Below, in pieces: positions 6,405-15,399 of a stretch of DNA of 64,000 bases. The notes beneath the pieces were generated by a model. It was not told the origin of the DNA and did not search any database. It worked only from the letters and a program-made list of their open reading frames with translations. The translations under genes were made by a program, and so were the position numbers. The stretch comes from Profundicola chukchiensis (GTDB lineage: Bacteria; Bacteroidota; Bacteroidia; Flavobacteriales; Weeksellaceae), in assembly GCF_029664245.1 (NCBI RefSeq), contig NZ_JANAIE010000007.1, forward strand, positions 1-64,000, read 5' to 3'. Position 1 is the first letter of the stretch. Each line of letters opens with the position of its first letter.

Positions 6405-9062
6405 TTAAAATTTATATCTAACACTCGCAATAAAATATCTCCCCAAAGTATTGCGGGTATTGATGCTCGTATAGAAATCATTGAAACTATTACTCACAAT
6501 TTTGTTATTGTCTAACAAGTTTCCAGCCATCAGATAAGTATATATTTTCCTAGCTGGTTTGTATCTAACACTAAAACCTAAATCATGGTTTTCGTTGATC
6601 TTTCCACCATTAGAAAATTGGTTATTAAAGTCATAATCAGCCTGTAATAAAATCGCATCCGAAAGCATCCAAGCCGTTTTTAAGAAAGGCTTCCAATTCA
6701 CAAATTGATTTTCGTTTAATTGGTTGCTATAGTCGTTTCTAGCATAGTTTAATCCTGCATCAAGCTCAAATTTCTTTCTAAATTTAAAAGAGTTAGTTAG
6801 TGTTCCAGAATAAAAATCAGACTTATTCTCTAGTGTAATGTTGTTGTTTCTTGACTCAAAATCAGCAAAGCTTAAACTTCCATTTACTTTTAAGGTATAA
6901 ACTTTATTGAATCTTTTAGAAGCATAAATAGAGTAGGACCAAGTGTTCTCAGGCGTTTCTGAGTTAAATGGTGTACTAAATTGAATTTGATCAGCGAAAA
7001 ATCCTTCGGTTCTAATGTTGTCTGACTTTTTAGAATAACTAAGACTCGTCCAAAGGTTGAAGAATTTAAAATAATTAAATATGTTATAGCTCAAATTCAC
7101 CTTTTGATATCTGGTTTCTCTTAAGTTGGCAGAACCTCTGTAAATATCAAAGTAACCTTGAATGTCATAAGCCTCCGTTAATTCTTTTATTTGTGGAATT
7201 TCATAGGTATGTTCGTAATTAAGCCTTAGCGAACTAGCATTACTAAATTTATATTCTCCATTAAAATGTGGTAGAACTCGTGTTAAATCAAGGGAACTAT
7301 AGGTCTGTGTACCCATGTTTTCTGTTTTGAATTTGTGGATTCCAGCACCTAAATCAAATTTAAATTTATCGATTTTACGAGTATAAGTTGCGTCTGCATA
7401 GAGTTCGGTAAAGTCGAATTCCATTTGGGTTGGCGTAAATTCATTTTGAATTAACTCCGTATGGTTAAACAATGAATTCTCTAATTTCTGATCATTTTTA
7501 TTTAAACCTAACTTAATTCTAATATTACTTAAATTGGTAATTAAATGATTGTAAATCGCCAATCCTTGAAACGTATTTGAAACTAATTCTTGGTTTTCGT
7601 TTAAAGTATATAAATCATTTATGGGAGTAAACTCAAAGAATCCAGCGAAGGGTTCTTCGGTAGCTGTTAATTGCAAATCAGGAGATTCTTTTTGGTGTGA
7701 ATGTGTAAAATACAACCCAAAGTTATCATCTTTTCCGACTTTTCGGATATAGCTCAATCGCTGACTCACATTGGTGTTGTCCCTTCTTTGTTTTGTTTTT
7801 CTGATGATGCTTGGCTCGCTGTCATCATTCATAAAACTATTGATATCGCTTAAATTATCTTGGTTCTGCTCATTGAAGTTAATACGATATTTTAAATTTG
7901 AATTTGGGTTGATATTATAGTCTACTCTTAATCTAGAGATAAAAGAAAAAATATCTTGATTATTGGTCTTTTCGTCACGTTGGGTGAAGTCAGAATATAT
8001 TCTTTCGGTACTGGATTCATAATTCAAGTTATTATCTGTTGCCAAGGCAAAAGCCGTAATATTTAATTTCTTGATGGGTTCATATCCAAAGTGAAAAGCA
8101 CCCAAATGATTGCTCATGCTTGTGGCTTTTTGTCCCGAACCGAACATCACGCTCGTCATACTAGAACGCAAAGCATTAGAACCTCCTTCTTCCATAAACT
8201 CAGAGATTCCACCCAAGAATTGAAAGTAATCTTCGTTAGAGAAAACTGTTTTGCCGTAGGTATTGAAATCCGAAATCAATGTAGCATCTGTCTTGCGGCT
8301 AAACCTAAAGAGTTTCTCTTGTAAATCGTAATGCTTATCGGCATCTCCACCCATAGAGACATTCCCAAAAATGAGATTTTTCTTATCTTCCTTTAATACA
8401 ATATTCAGCTCTGGTTGCTCTTCGTCTTGCATGGAATTAGCAAAAGGATTCGCCTTAAACTTTTTATTCAACTGTATTTTATCCACGGCATCTGAAGGTA
8501 GGTTTTTAGTTAAAAGCTTGGTGTTTCCCCCAAAGATTTCTCGGCCCTCTACTTTAATAGAATGAATTTGCTTTCCTTGATAAAATACATTTCCATCTTC
8601 TATTTGAATACCAGGTAATTTTTTTAAAACATCTTCTAAAGTTTCTTCGCTACCGGTTTTAAATGAATCTGCATCAAATTCTATGGTGTCGCCTTTCATT
8701 TTAATAGGAATTCTACCTTGTGCCACAATATCTTGCAGCTTTACGCTAGAGCTTTGGAGTATAATCTCCTCACGCATATTTTTGTTTAAAGAAATTTTCT
8801 TTAAAAGTGGCGCGTAGTTCACATGCTCAATCTCGATTTCATAATCTTTACCACAATCCATTTCTAGTTTAAATTCTCCCTCTTTATCAGAAAAGGTAAA
8901 TCCAGCGCTTTTGTTATTTTCATCAAATGCCGAAATAGAGGCATCATATACCGGAAATTGTAATGAGTCTAAAACCATTCCGCGGTAGTTGCATTTCTCT
9001 TGTGCGGATAAAAAACTAAAAGATAATATTAGAAGTAGGAAGTAAAAATGAGTCTTTTGCAT
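6405..9062 (-). CDS. TonB-dependent-receptor-like outer-membrane beta-barrel protein with CarboxypepD_reg domain
   Basis: The 885-residue product has a signal peptide (residues 1-20, LSAQ). A CarboxypepD_reg-like beta-sandwich spans residues ~22-105, a plug-like segment ~110-225 (with LEDVLKKLPGIQI and a GREIFGG block), and a large C-terminal beta-barrel ends in an aromatic residue (SVRYKF), the usual signature for BAM insertion. It has the layout of Bacteroidota outer-membrane proteins of the OMP_b-brl_3 group, found with GLPGLI genes; some act in metal or peptide uptake. No typical TonB box is obvious. Upstream are GLPGLI genes and downstream a thioredoxin, all on the minus strand, although a terminator separates it from the first GLPGLI gene. 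Confidence 0.85.
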   Translation of the reverse strand: MQKTHFYFLLLILSFSFLSAQEKCNYRGMVLDSLQFPVYDASISAFDENNKSAGFTFSDKEGEFKLEMDCGKDYEIEIEHVNYAPLLKKISLNKNMREEIILQSSSVKLQDIVAQGRIPIKMKGDTIEFDADSFKTGSEETLEDVLKKLPGIQIEDGNVFYQGKQIHSIKVEGREIFGGNTKLLTKNLPSDAVDKIQLNKKFKANPFANSMQDEEQPELNIVLKEDKKNLIFGNVSMGGDADKHYDLQEKLFRFSRKTDATLISDFNTYGKTVFSNEDYFQFLGGISEFMEEGGSNALRSSMTSVMFGSGQKATSMSNHLGAFHFGYEPIKKLNITAFALATDNNLNYESSTERIYSDFTQRDEKTNNQDIFSFISRLRVDYNINPNSNLKYRINFNEQNQDNLSDINSFMNDDSEPSIIRKTKQRRDNTNVSQRLSYIRKVGKDDNFGLYFTHSHQKESPDLQLTATEEPFAGFFEFTPINDLYTLNENQELVSNTFQGLAIYNHLITNLSNIRIKLGLNKNDQKLENSLFNHTELIQNEFTPTQMEFDFTELYADATYTRKIDKFKFDLGAGIHKFKTENMGTQTYSSLDLTRVLPHFNGEYKFSNASSLRLNYEHTYEIPQIKELTEAYDIQGYFDIYRGSANLRETRYQKVNLSYNIFNYFKFFNLWTSLSYSKKSDNIRTEGFFADQIQFSTPFNSETPENTWSYSIYASKRFNKVYTLKVNGSLSFADFESRNNNITLENKSDFYSGTLTNSFKFRKKFELDAGLNYARNDYSNQLNENQFVNWKPFLKTAWMLSDAILLQADYDFNNQFSNGGKINENHDLGFSVRYKPARKIYTYLMAGNLLDNNKIVSNSFNDFYTSINTRNTLGRYFIASVRYKF

Positions 9063-9194
9063 GTTTCTTTTTTTATAAAGCTAACCAACTATTTGATAAG
9101 ACGAACACAAAATAATTCTGTTACATAAATCATCCTAAAATAGGAGGGAAGAAGTTCATTGGGTTTTAATTCGTTTATCCATGGAGTTGGATTT

Positions 9195-9231
9195 AAAAAA
9201 GTGAGTAAATCTCCCTTCGAAAATTTACTCA
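9195..9231 (-). terminator. Minus-strand terminator between GLPGLI and TonB-type genes
   Basis: The stem TGAGTAAAT (9202-9210) with ATTTACTCA (9223-9231) encloses a 12-base loop. On the minus strand it is followed by C and six T (A run 9195-9200). It would end or attenuate the GLPGLI transcript before the outer-membrane protein gene, which implies at least one extra promoter between 9062 and 9195. Confidence 0.6.
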
Positions 9232-9281
9232 TTCTATTGGTTTCTTTTAATTAAAATAATCTTTTGAATGCTTAATATATA

Positions 9282-10043
9282 TTATTCGGTGTCAACGCCG
9301 CCACCCATCATTTCTTGAATTTTCTTTTGTATTTCTAGCATTTCCTTTTCAAAAGCTTCTTGGCTAAGCTGCTTGCCACCTGCAGGTTTAGTAATTTTAA
9401 TTTCTTCATTTTTAACGGCTACCGAAAGAGCAGTAACATTAATATCTACACCATTGGTGTTGAATTCGGCTTTTAGGATTAAGCCTGGTAGTCCCCAAGT
9501 TCTATCCGGACCATCTTTAATAGTGATTTTCGGCGCAAACCAAGCTCTTGCAGAAATAGTATCGTTATATTGTCCCATAGCTTTTCTGGTGCTAAAACCA
9601 GCAATCTCTTCGTTCTCACGCGTGATTTCCCAAGTATATTCTGGTAATTTATCTTTTACCAAATATTTAGTTCCCATGATATCATAGGGTTTCAAGAAAG
9701 TCCCTTCTTTTAGGTCTTTGTAAAAAACACCTTTGTCCTGACTCATCATTTGTTGAGTAATCATTCCAACTGGAGATTGTGCATTGCTAATTTTTTCAAC
9801 CATCTCATAAGTCGACTCCTGACCATTGGTTTTTAAGATATAATTGATTTTGATACCGTCGGCTAATTCTTGTCTAATCTGATCGGCTACCTGTGCACGA
9901 TATTGCTGTGGAATACTTTGAATTACGGTTTCGGCATCCATGTCCATGCGCAATTCGTAGGTAACTTCTACAAATTCTGTAGATTTTTGTGCTTGGATAG
10001 TAATTGCTAAACAAGCAAATAAGAGTAGGAATATGTTTTTCAT
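9282..10043 (-). CDS. GLPGLI family secreted protein (paralogue 1)
   Basis: I take the ATG at 10043, which opens a proper signal peptide (MKNIFLLLFACLAITIQAQ); an in-frame ATG at 10061 adds six residues. The protein carries the family name motif W-GLPGLI at about residue 185, preceded by an ARAWFAPKI block, and ends in GGGVDTE. GLPGLI proteins (TIGR01200/Porph_ging) are exported proteins of Bacteroidota, commonly encoded beside TonB-type outer-membrane proteins; their biochemical role is unknown. This copy is more distant from the two paralogues at 10284-11793 but shares their C-terminal GVDT ending. Confidence 0.85.
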   Translation of the reverse strand: MKNIFLLLFACLAITIQAQKSTEFVEVTYELRMDMDAETVIQSIPQQYRAQVADQIRQELADGIKINYILKTNGQESTYEMVEKISNAQSPVGMITQQMMSQDKGVFYKDLKEGTFLKPYDIMGTKYLVKDKLPEYTWEITRENEEIAGFSTRKAMGQYNDTISARAWFAPKITIKDGPDRTWGLPGLILKAEFNTNGVDINVTALSVAVKNEEIKITKPAGGKQLSQEAFEKEMLEIQKKIQEMMGGGVDTE

Positions 10044-10115
10044 GATAGTAATTTTATACATAAGACGAACAAAACATTTTTATGTTACAACCCTGTATGT
10101 TAAATAAAACTCGAA

Positions 10116-10268
10116 TTAATCGAGGTTTTTAGGTTTGCCAGAAAACAGAAGAGCAATCCCACCACCAATTAAAAATCCTAGCAAAAAATCATACTCACTA
10201 TCCCAAGTAAACATAATTACAGCTCCAATAATGGCTATAATGAGCCCAATAATTCTATAAATATTCAT
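10116..10268 (-). CDS. Small 50-residue membrane protein
   Basis: A compact minus-strand frame encodes 50 residues: MNIYR, a first helix (IIGLIIAIIGAVIMF), an acidic loop (TWDSEYD), a second helix (FLLGFLIGGGIALLF) and a short basic tail. The Gly-rich helix GFLIGGGIALLFSGK is typical of small conserved membrane proteins of Bacteroidota. It begins 16 bases after the stop of the frameshifted GLPGLI gene on the same strand, so it is probably in that transcript. Its role is unknown; its length makes it easy to miss. Confidence 0.6.
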   Translation of the reverse strand: MNIYRIIGLIIAIIGAVIMFTWDSEYDFLLGFLIGGGIALLFSGKPKNLD

Positions 10269-10283
10269 GATTTGTTTTAGTGG

Positions 10284-11029
10284 TTAATCAGAAGTGTCAA
10301 CCCCTTGAGAGTACATTTCTTCCATTTTTTTTGCTTCCTCCATGATTTGTTTTTGATATTCCTCTTGTGAGATAGCTTCAGAATCATCTGGGAATTTAAT
10401 TTTAACATTATTACCTTCTAAATAATCTAGCTCTTTCGCAAAAACATGAATCTCATAATCATTATTATTTAACTTATATTCTAAAATTAACCCTGGAAGC
10501 CCCCAAACATCTTCTGGTCCAGCTTTGTATGGGATTTTAGGAGCATACCATGCTATAATTGAATTATTATCCAATTTCGCTGTTGCCTTTCTTACCTCAA
10601 GTCCTAGTATCTTTTTAGTATCCCTTGTTAATTGCCAGTCATAAGTAGGAAGGTCTTTTTTAACAGTTCTACTCGTTGAGAACATTGTATAAGTTATATA
10701 CTGGATGCCAGTATCATAATCTGAGTAATGTTTGTTATCATCACTTCCAAAAGAAACGATGATGGGGGGCGGGCCATCTTTATCATATTGCTGATTATCT
10801 ATTTTTTTACAAAACTGTATTCAGCTTGATTCCCTAATAGAATCAATTCGACATTTCTAACTTCCTCCATGGCTCTGAGTTCAGCTTCTGCTAACCTTGG
10901 GTCTTTTGCGGACTCTTCATTCATTTCCCATTTCTCTTGCTTACCATACTTAACCTTCAATGCATCTTGGGCAAAGAATGGACTTGATAGTAAAAGTATA
11001 AATGAGAGTAGCGTGATTTTGATTTTCAT
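10284..11029 (-). pseudogene. Frameshifted GLPGLI paralogue 2
   Basis: Two frames, 11029-10799 and the frame ending at 10284, together give a full GLPGLI protein. The first supplies the signal peptide (LLLSSPFFAQ) and residues up to EYSFVKK, then stops at TAG. Shifting by one base in the A7 run (plus strand 10802-10808) restores KIDNQQYDKDGPPPIIVSFG and joins smoothly to PTYDWQLT, WYAPKI and WGLPGLI, matching the intact paralogue at 11041-11793 along its length. One missing A in the homopolymer explains the break. It may be a recent pseudogene, a phase-variable gene, a programmed slippage site or a sequencing error. The C-terminal residues EMYSQGVDTSD are identical to those of the paralogue. 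Confidence 0.8.
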
Positions 11030-11040
11030 AGTTCTTAGAT

Positions 11041-11793
11041 TTAATCAGAAGTGTCAACCCCTTGAGAGTACATTTCTTTTAGCTTTTTCATATATGCTTC
11101 AGTTTCTTCTTTATATTGCTCTGGAGAAATAGCTTTGCTTTCATCGGGTTTTTCTATGTTAACTAAGTTGGCATCCAATTGCTCTATTTCTTGCGCGAAA
11201 ATATGAGTAGTTCTAATTCCTTTAGATGTTTTTCTATCAACCTGATATTCTAAGATTAAACCAGGTAAACCCCAAACATCTTCTGGACCTGCTTTATAGG
11301 TGATTTGTGGAGCATACCAGGCTGTTTCTTCTTTGTTTTCACTTTTTATAATAGCTTTTCTCACTTTAATCCCCAAAATCTCTTTGGTTTCTCGTGTTAA
11401 TTCCCATTCATAGGTGGGTAATTCACTTTTGATAAGGGTATATTTACCATTAGCAGTAAAAGATCTGAAAGTTATCCCCGTATTATAATTGGAATATACC
11501 TTTTCGTCGGGCATACCAAAAGTTACAATTATAGATGAGCCTTCACTCATTTCAGTTTGATCATTTTTTATTTTTTCAACAAAAACGAATTGAGCTTCAT
11601 TGTTATAGACGACCAGTTCATAATCTGTAATATCTTGCATGGCTTTTCTTAAAGCCTCAGCAAGGTCTTTATTTGTTTCTATGATTTTTTGAGAAATGTC
11701 GTATTTAGTTTGTTTCCCATATTTAATCTTCAATGCATCTTGGGCAAACAAACCTGTGCAAAGAATTAAACAGATAAAAGTAAGTACACGCAT
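11041..11793 (-). CDS. GLPGLI family secreted protein (paralogue 3)
   Basis: The 250-residue protein has a signal peptide (MRVLTFICLILCTGLFAQ), followed by DALKIKYGKQTKYD. The central PTYEWELTRETKEILG and WYAPQITYKAGPEDVWGLPGLILEY blocks are the core of the family. The C-terminus EMYSQGVDTSD, and the DNA encoding it, are the same as in the adjacent broken copy, so the two are a tandem duplication. The start of the broken copy lies only 11 bases downstream of this stop, indicating one transcript. The function of the family is unknown; a cell-envelope role linked to the TonB-type protein downstream is inferred from context. Confidence 0.85.
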   Translation of the reverse strand: MRVLTFICLILCTGLFAQDALKIKYGKQTKYDISQKIIETNKDLAEALRKAMQDITDYELVVYNNEAQFVFVEKIKNDQTEMSEGSSIIVTFGMPDEKVYSNYNTGITFRSFTANGKYTLIKSELPTYEWELTRETKEILGIKVRKAIIKSENKEETAWYAPQITYKAGPEDVWGLPGLILEYQVDRKTSKGIRTTHIFAQEIEQLDANLVNIEKPDESKAISPEQYKEETEAYMKKLKEMYSQGVDTSD

Positions 11794-11852
11794 AAATGTA
11801 TTTTTTTAATATTCAAGCGGTAAGTTACAATTTTTCAATAAATAAAGGAAAA

Positions 11853-12836
11853 CTAATCTAAGTCTGTGATTTTTTTTCGGCCTAATATGAAATATTGCCA
11901 AGGAACAAATTTGTGCTTCCAAAAGCTTTTACCGGGGCTTCTTCTTGATTTTAGATAATGTCCCACTTTAGCATAAAAACTAAAATGAGCTTTTAAAATC
12001 GCCATAAAGTGTCCAAAACCTTCATATCGCCAAAACACAAATGCAGTTACGCCATCCAATACCATTCGAGAAAAAACAACCGGTAGAATTTTATAGGTTG
12101 GAAGATTTCTGACCAACATCCATAAACTGTTTCTGAAGTTAAGATAAGTTTTATTTGGACTATTGCTTAAAGTTCCTCCACCCACATGATACACAGAAGA
12201 TTTTCCGGTGTAATATATTTTTCTATCGGCGTTGTTGAGTCGCCAACACAAATCGATTTCTTCCATGTGAGCAAAGAAAGCTTCGTCAAAACCACCTTGT
12301 TCCCAAAAATCTTTGGATCGAATAAACATACAAGCGCCAGTTGCCCAAAATATCTGAATTTCGTCGTCATACTGACCTTTGTCTTCTTCTAAAGTCCAAA
12401 ACACACGTCCTCTACAATATGGATATCCAAAATTATCTAGAAAACCACCTGCCGCACCAGCGTATTCAAATTTGTTTTTATGATGAAAGTCTAAAATCTT
12501 AGGCTGTGCAGCAGCAATTTCTTCATTTTTAAATAAATCAAACATAGGAGCAAGCCAATTCGCCGTAACTTCTACATCTGAATTCAATAAACAATAAATA
12601 TCCGCATCAATGTTTTTTAAACCTTGATTATACCCACCAGCAAAACCATAGTTTTCTGGATTTTGAACAATACGAACCTCTGGAAAATTTTGTTCAACAT
12701 AGTTAATAGAATCATCGGTAGAAGCATTATCTATAATATATACATCAGCATCTTTAGAATGCTCGCAAACGGTCCCCAAAAACTGTTCTAGAAGTTTTCT
12801 TCCGTTCCAATTAAGTATTACAACAGCTATTTTCAA
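11853..12836 (-). CDS. Family 2 glycosyltransferase (rhamnosyltransferase-like)
   Basis: I choose the TTG at 12836: it gives MKIAVVILNWNG, the usual start of this family, and it overlaps the stop of the upstream acyltransferase by four bases (TTGA). A longer in-frame ATG at 12878 would run 46 bases into that gene. The ~327-residue product has a GT-A fold with the start VVILNWNG, the DNASTD motif, the SDVEV metal-binding motif and a GAAGGF..FGYPYCRG region, ending in a basic tail. It transfers a sugar to a lipid or polysaccharide acceptor at the inner membrane. Coupling to an LpxL-type gene suggests an outer-membrane glycolipid. Confidence 0.85.
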   Translation of the reverse strand: MKIAVVILNWNGRKLLEQFLGTVCEHSKDADVYIIDNASTDDSINYVEQNFPEVRIVQNPENYGFAGGYNQGLKNIDADIYCLLNSDVEVTANWLAPMFDLFKNEEIAAAQPKILDFHHKNKFEYAGAAGGFLDNFGYPYCRGRVFWTLEEDKGQYDDEIQIFWATGACMFIRSKDFWEQGGFDEAFFAHMEEIDLCWRLNNADRKIYYTGKSSVYHVGGGTLSNSPNKTYLNFRNSLWMLVRNLPTYKILPVVFSRMVLDGVTAFVFWRYEGFGHFMAILKAHFSFYAKVGHYLKSRRSPGKSFWKHKFVPWQYFILGRKKITDLD

Positions 12837-13702
12837 TAGTGAATTCCTTTTTTGTATTTCCACCTTTTGTGTGTCCACATGTAATTGGCTGGGTCTTGCT
12901 GAATGTTTTTCTCTAATAAATCAAAGAATTTATGAACGACTTCATTCTCTTTAAAATCATCGCCATCGGGTGTGATTTCTATGACTTCGTATTCATATTT
13001 ACCACGTTTGGGTTTGCTGATGTTTAAGTAAACAATTCCCATATTTTTTCGTCTGGCCAATTTATCAAAACCTTGAAATACGGGTGTGGTTTGATTTAAG
13101 AATTGTAAATCATATCTAATGGCTTTCTTATAAGGGCTCTGATCTGCTACCATTAAAAATAGAGAATCTCCATCATTTGGGATTCTTAGAATTCCTTCGG
13201 TTGCCTTTTGCATTGGAATGGTTTCGCCGTTGAATTTTTCTCTACTTTTCTTAATGATTTCGTTTACCAATTCATTTTTAGCAACATGATATACCGCAAA
13301 AATATTTGGTGTTGGAAGATGTACACCTAAACCTTTTAGCCATTCCCAATTAAAAACATGACCACACAAAACCATCACGTTTCGCTTTTCATCATAAATA
13401 CGTTGCATCACCTCTATATTCTTCACAGAGATTCGCTGGTCTATTTCTTCTTGAGAAATAGTGATACCTTTTAAGGTTTCAACCGTAAAATCACAAAAGT
13501 TTTTATTAAACTGCTTAGAAATCTGTTGAATTTCCTTGTCTGACTTCTCAGGAAATGAGTTTTTTAAATTCTCAATAACTACTTTTTTTCTATACTTAAT
13601 CACGTAGTTTTGAAGAAAATACAAAAAATCAGATAATTTATATAAGACTCCTAAAGGTAGAGCCGATAAACCGTAAAGTAGCTTCTTGTAGATTGTATTC
13701 AT
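12833..13702 (-). CDS. LpxL/HtrB-type lipid A acyltransferase
   Basis: The ~289-residue product (start taken at the ATG at 13702; an ATG four codons upstream is possible) has an N-terminal hydrophobic helix and the lysophospholipid/lipid A acyltransferase core. The HxxxxE-type motif is in GHVFNWEWLKG, and later blocks include VADQSPYK and a C-terminal QDPANYMWTHKRWK typical of LpxL/LpxM relatives. It would add a secondary acyl chain to the Kdo-lipid A precursor at the inner membrane. It is translationally coupled to the glycosyltransferase that follows. Confidence 0.85.
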   Translation of the reverse strand: MNTIYKKLLYGLSALPLGVLYKLSDFLYFLQNYVIKYRKKVVIENLKNSFPEKSDKEIQQISKQFNKNFCDFTVETLKGITISQEEIDQRISVKNIEVMQRIYDEKRNVMVLCGHVFNWEWLKGLGVHLPTPNIFAVYHVAKNELVNEIIKKSREKFNGETIPMQKATEGILRIPNDGDSLFLMVADQSPYKKAIRYDLQFLNQTTPVFQGFDKLARRKNMGIVYLNISKPKRGKYEYEVIEITPDGDDFKENEVVHKFFDLLEKNIQQDPANYMWTHKRWKYKKGIHY

Positions 13703-13788
13703 AGTGCTCAACAAAGGTATGATTTCTTTTATAATCAGCGATTTCAGAAGATGGAAAATTAGATTAAAAACGCATCAATTAAAATAAC

Positions 13789-13796
13789 TATATTTG
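13789..13796 (+). promoter_or_regulatory. Putative -7 element of Bacteroidota promoter
   Basis: TATATTTG matches TAnnTTTG and lies 26 bases before the ATG of the DUF937-OmpA gene. No clear TTTG element is seen at the expected -33 distance. Confidence 0.5.
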
Positions 13797-13822
13797 TTTT
13801 AGTTAATTAAAACCAAGAAACT

Positions 13823-15379
13823 ATGAGTTTGAATTTATTAGACAGGGTTAAAAACGAAATTACCACCACGGTAATTGATAAAATTAGTAATTATGTTGGT
13901 GAGAGTAGAGGTAATACCTCTAATGCAGTTACGGGAGCTATTCCAACCATTTTAGGATTTATTACAGAGAAATCTAAAGTGGACAGCAGCGCCAATACTT
14001 TGATAAACTTAGCAACAAAAGGTGACTTAACCGACTTGTTTAAGGATAGTAATTTCACAGATGTTTATGAGCGTAATAGAGATTCGCTTATGGTGCAAGG
14101 AAAAACTTTGCTTACAGGTTTGTTTGGAGATAAAGAAGCTAAATTGAGTCAAGAAATTGCTAATTATGCTAGAATTGAAAAAGATGCCTCTTCTAATATA
14201 TTAGCTGCTATCCTTCCGTTGATTATGAATGTGTTGGGTGGAGAGATTTCTAAACAAGGTTTAACCGCTGAAAGTTTATCAGGTTTATTTGCTGAGCAAA
14301 AAGAATCTATTTTCGCAGCTATTCCTTCTGGTTTAGAATCTTTGGTTGGAGCTTTAGGTCTAGGTAAAATGGGAAGTGTAGTTAGCGAAACTACTACGCG
14401 TGTTGCGCCTAGCATTCAAGGGAAAACTATGGAAACACAAGCAGAAGCGACTAAAAGAGTAAATGATAATATTGACCTTTCTGATGACGACGATGACAAT
14501 GAAGCAAGTGGATTCACTAAGTGGTTATTCCCACTTCTTGGAATTATTGTAGCGCTTGGGTTGTTGTGGTTGTTAATGAAACAATGTAATGACGATACAA
14601 CCGCAGATGCTGCAAAAACTGAAATTAATACAAGTGAAATTCAAAACTTCGCGACTTATACATTAAATGAAAATCAAGAAGTTGTAAACGCGCAAGCTTC
14701 TCCTTTATTAAATGCTGATAGCAATCCTATTGTTATAGATAATGATAATTATAAACTTATCGAAGATGGTTTTGTAGTAGACGCAAATGGTGATCTTGTT
14801 TATGATATGGATGGTGCAGCTATTAAAATCGTAGATAAAATAGCCATAGTTTCAAACGAAGTAAGTGGAGATTATGACGAGGCTAAGAATAGATTTGTAT
14901 ATGATATTGGAGAAACGACTGAAATTACATTAGCAGATGGAACAAAATTAAATGTAGGTAATAAGTCTACCGAATGGAAATTGTATGATTTCATCACAAA
15001 TGAGTCGAATACAGTATCGGATGACAAAACACAAGGTTGGATCACTATGGACAGAGTTTATTTTGAAACTAATCTGAACACCTTAGATGCTGAATCTAGA
15101 CAACAATTAGATAATATTGCTGCCATTTTAAAAGCATATCCAAATGCTCAAGCTAAATTTGGTGGGTATACAGATAATGCTGGTGCAGACGATGTGAATG
15201 TACCTTTATCAGAAGCTAGGGCTAAAGCTGTAATGGCAGATGTTGTAAATGCTGGAATTGATGCAGGAAGATTAACTGCAGATGGATATGGATCTCAACA
15301 TCCAATTTGTCCTGCCAATGATACACCAGCTTGTATGGCACAAAACAGAAGAGTTGATATTAGAGTTACTGCAAAGTAA
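13823..15379 (+). CDS. DUF937 - transmembrane - OmpA fusion protein
   Basis: The 518-residue protein has no signal peptide. Residues ~1-175 form a DUF937 (YidB-like) helical domain, followed by an acidic linker (LSDDDDDNE), one membrane helix (~232-251) and a ~130-residue exported middle part. The C-terminal OmpA-like peptidoglycan-binding domain spans residues ~400-518 (YFETN, GGYTDNAG, LSEARAKAV, NRRVDIRV). The arrangement puts DUF937 in the cytoplasm and OmpA in the periplasm, so the protein may tie a cytoplasmic factor to the wall. Such fusions occur in Bacteroidota; the role is unknown. It has its own promoter and a strong terminator, hence it is monocistronic. Confidence 0.85.
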   Translation: MSLNLLDRVKNEITTTVIDKISNYVGESRGNTSNAVTGAIPTILGFITEKSKVDSSANTLINLATKGDLTDLFKDSNFTDVYERNRDSLMVQGKTLLTGLFGDKEAKLSQEIANYARIEKDASSNILAAILPLIMNVLGGEISKQGLTAESLSGLFAEQKESIFAAIPSGLESLVGALGLGKMGSVVSETTTRVAPSIQGKTMETQAEATKRVNDNIDLSDDDDDNEASGFTKWLFPLLGIIVALGLLWLLMKQCNDDTTADAAKTEINTSEIQNFATYTLNENQEVVNAQASPLLNADSNPIVIDNDNYKLIEDGFVVDANGDLVYDMDGAAIKIVDKIAIVSNEVSGDYDEAKNRFVYDIGETTEITLADGTKLNVGNKSTEWKLYDFITNESNTVSDDKTQGWITMDRVYFETNLNTLDAESRQQLDNIAAILKAYPNAQAKFGGYTDNAGADDVNVPLSEARAKAVMADVVNAGIDAGRLTADGYGSQHPICPANDTPACMAQNRRVDIRVTAK

Positions 15380-15399
15380 TTTTGAAATAATTAAATCAC

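Noticed and set aside
8091-8565. Plus-strand frames opposite the TonB-type gene
   Set aside because: Antisense shadows of a well-supported minus-strand gene.
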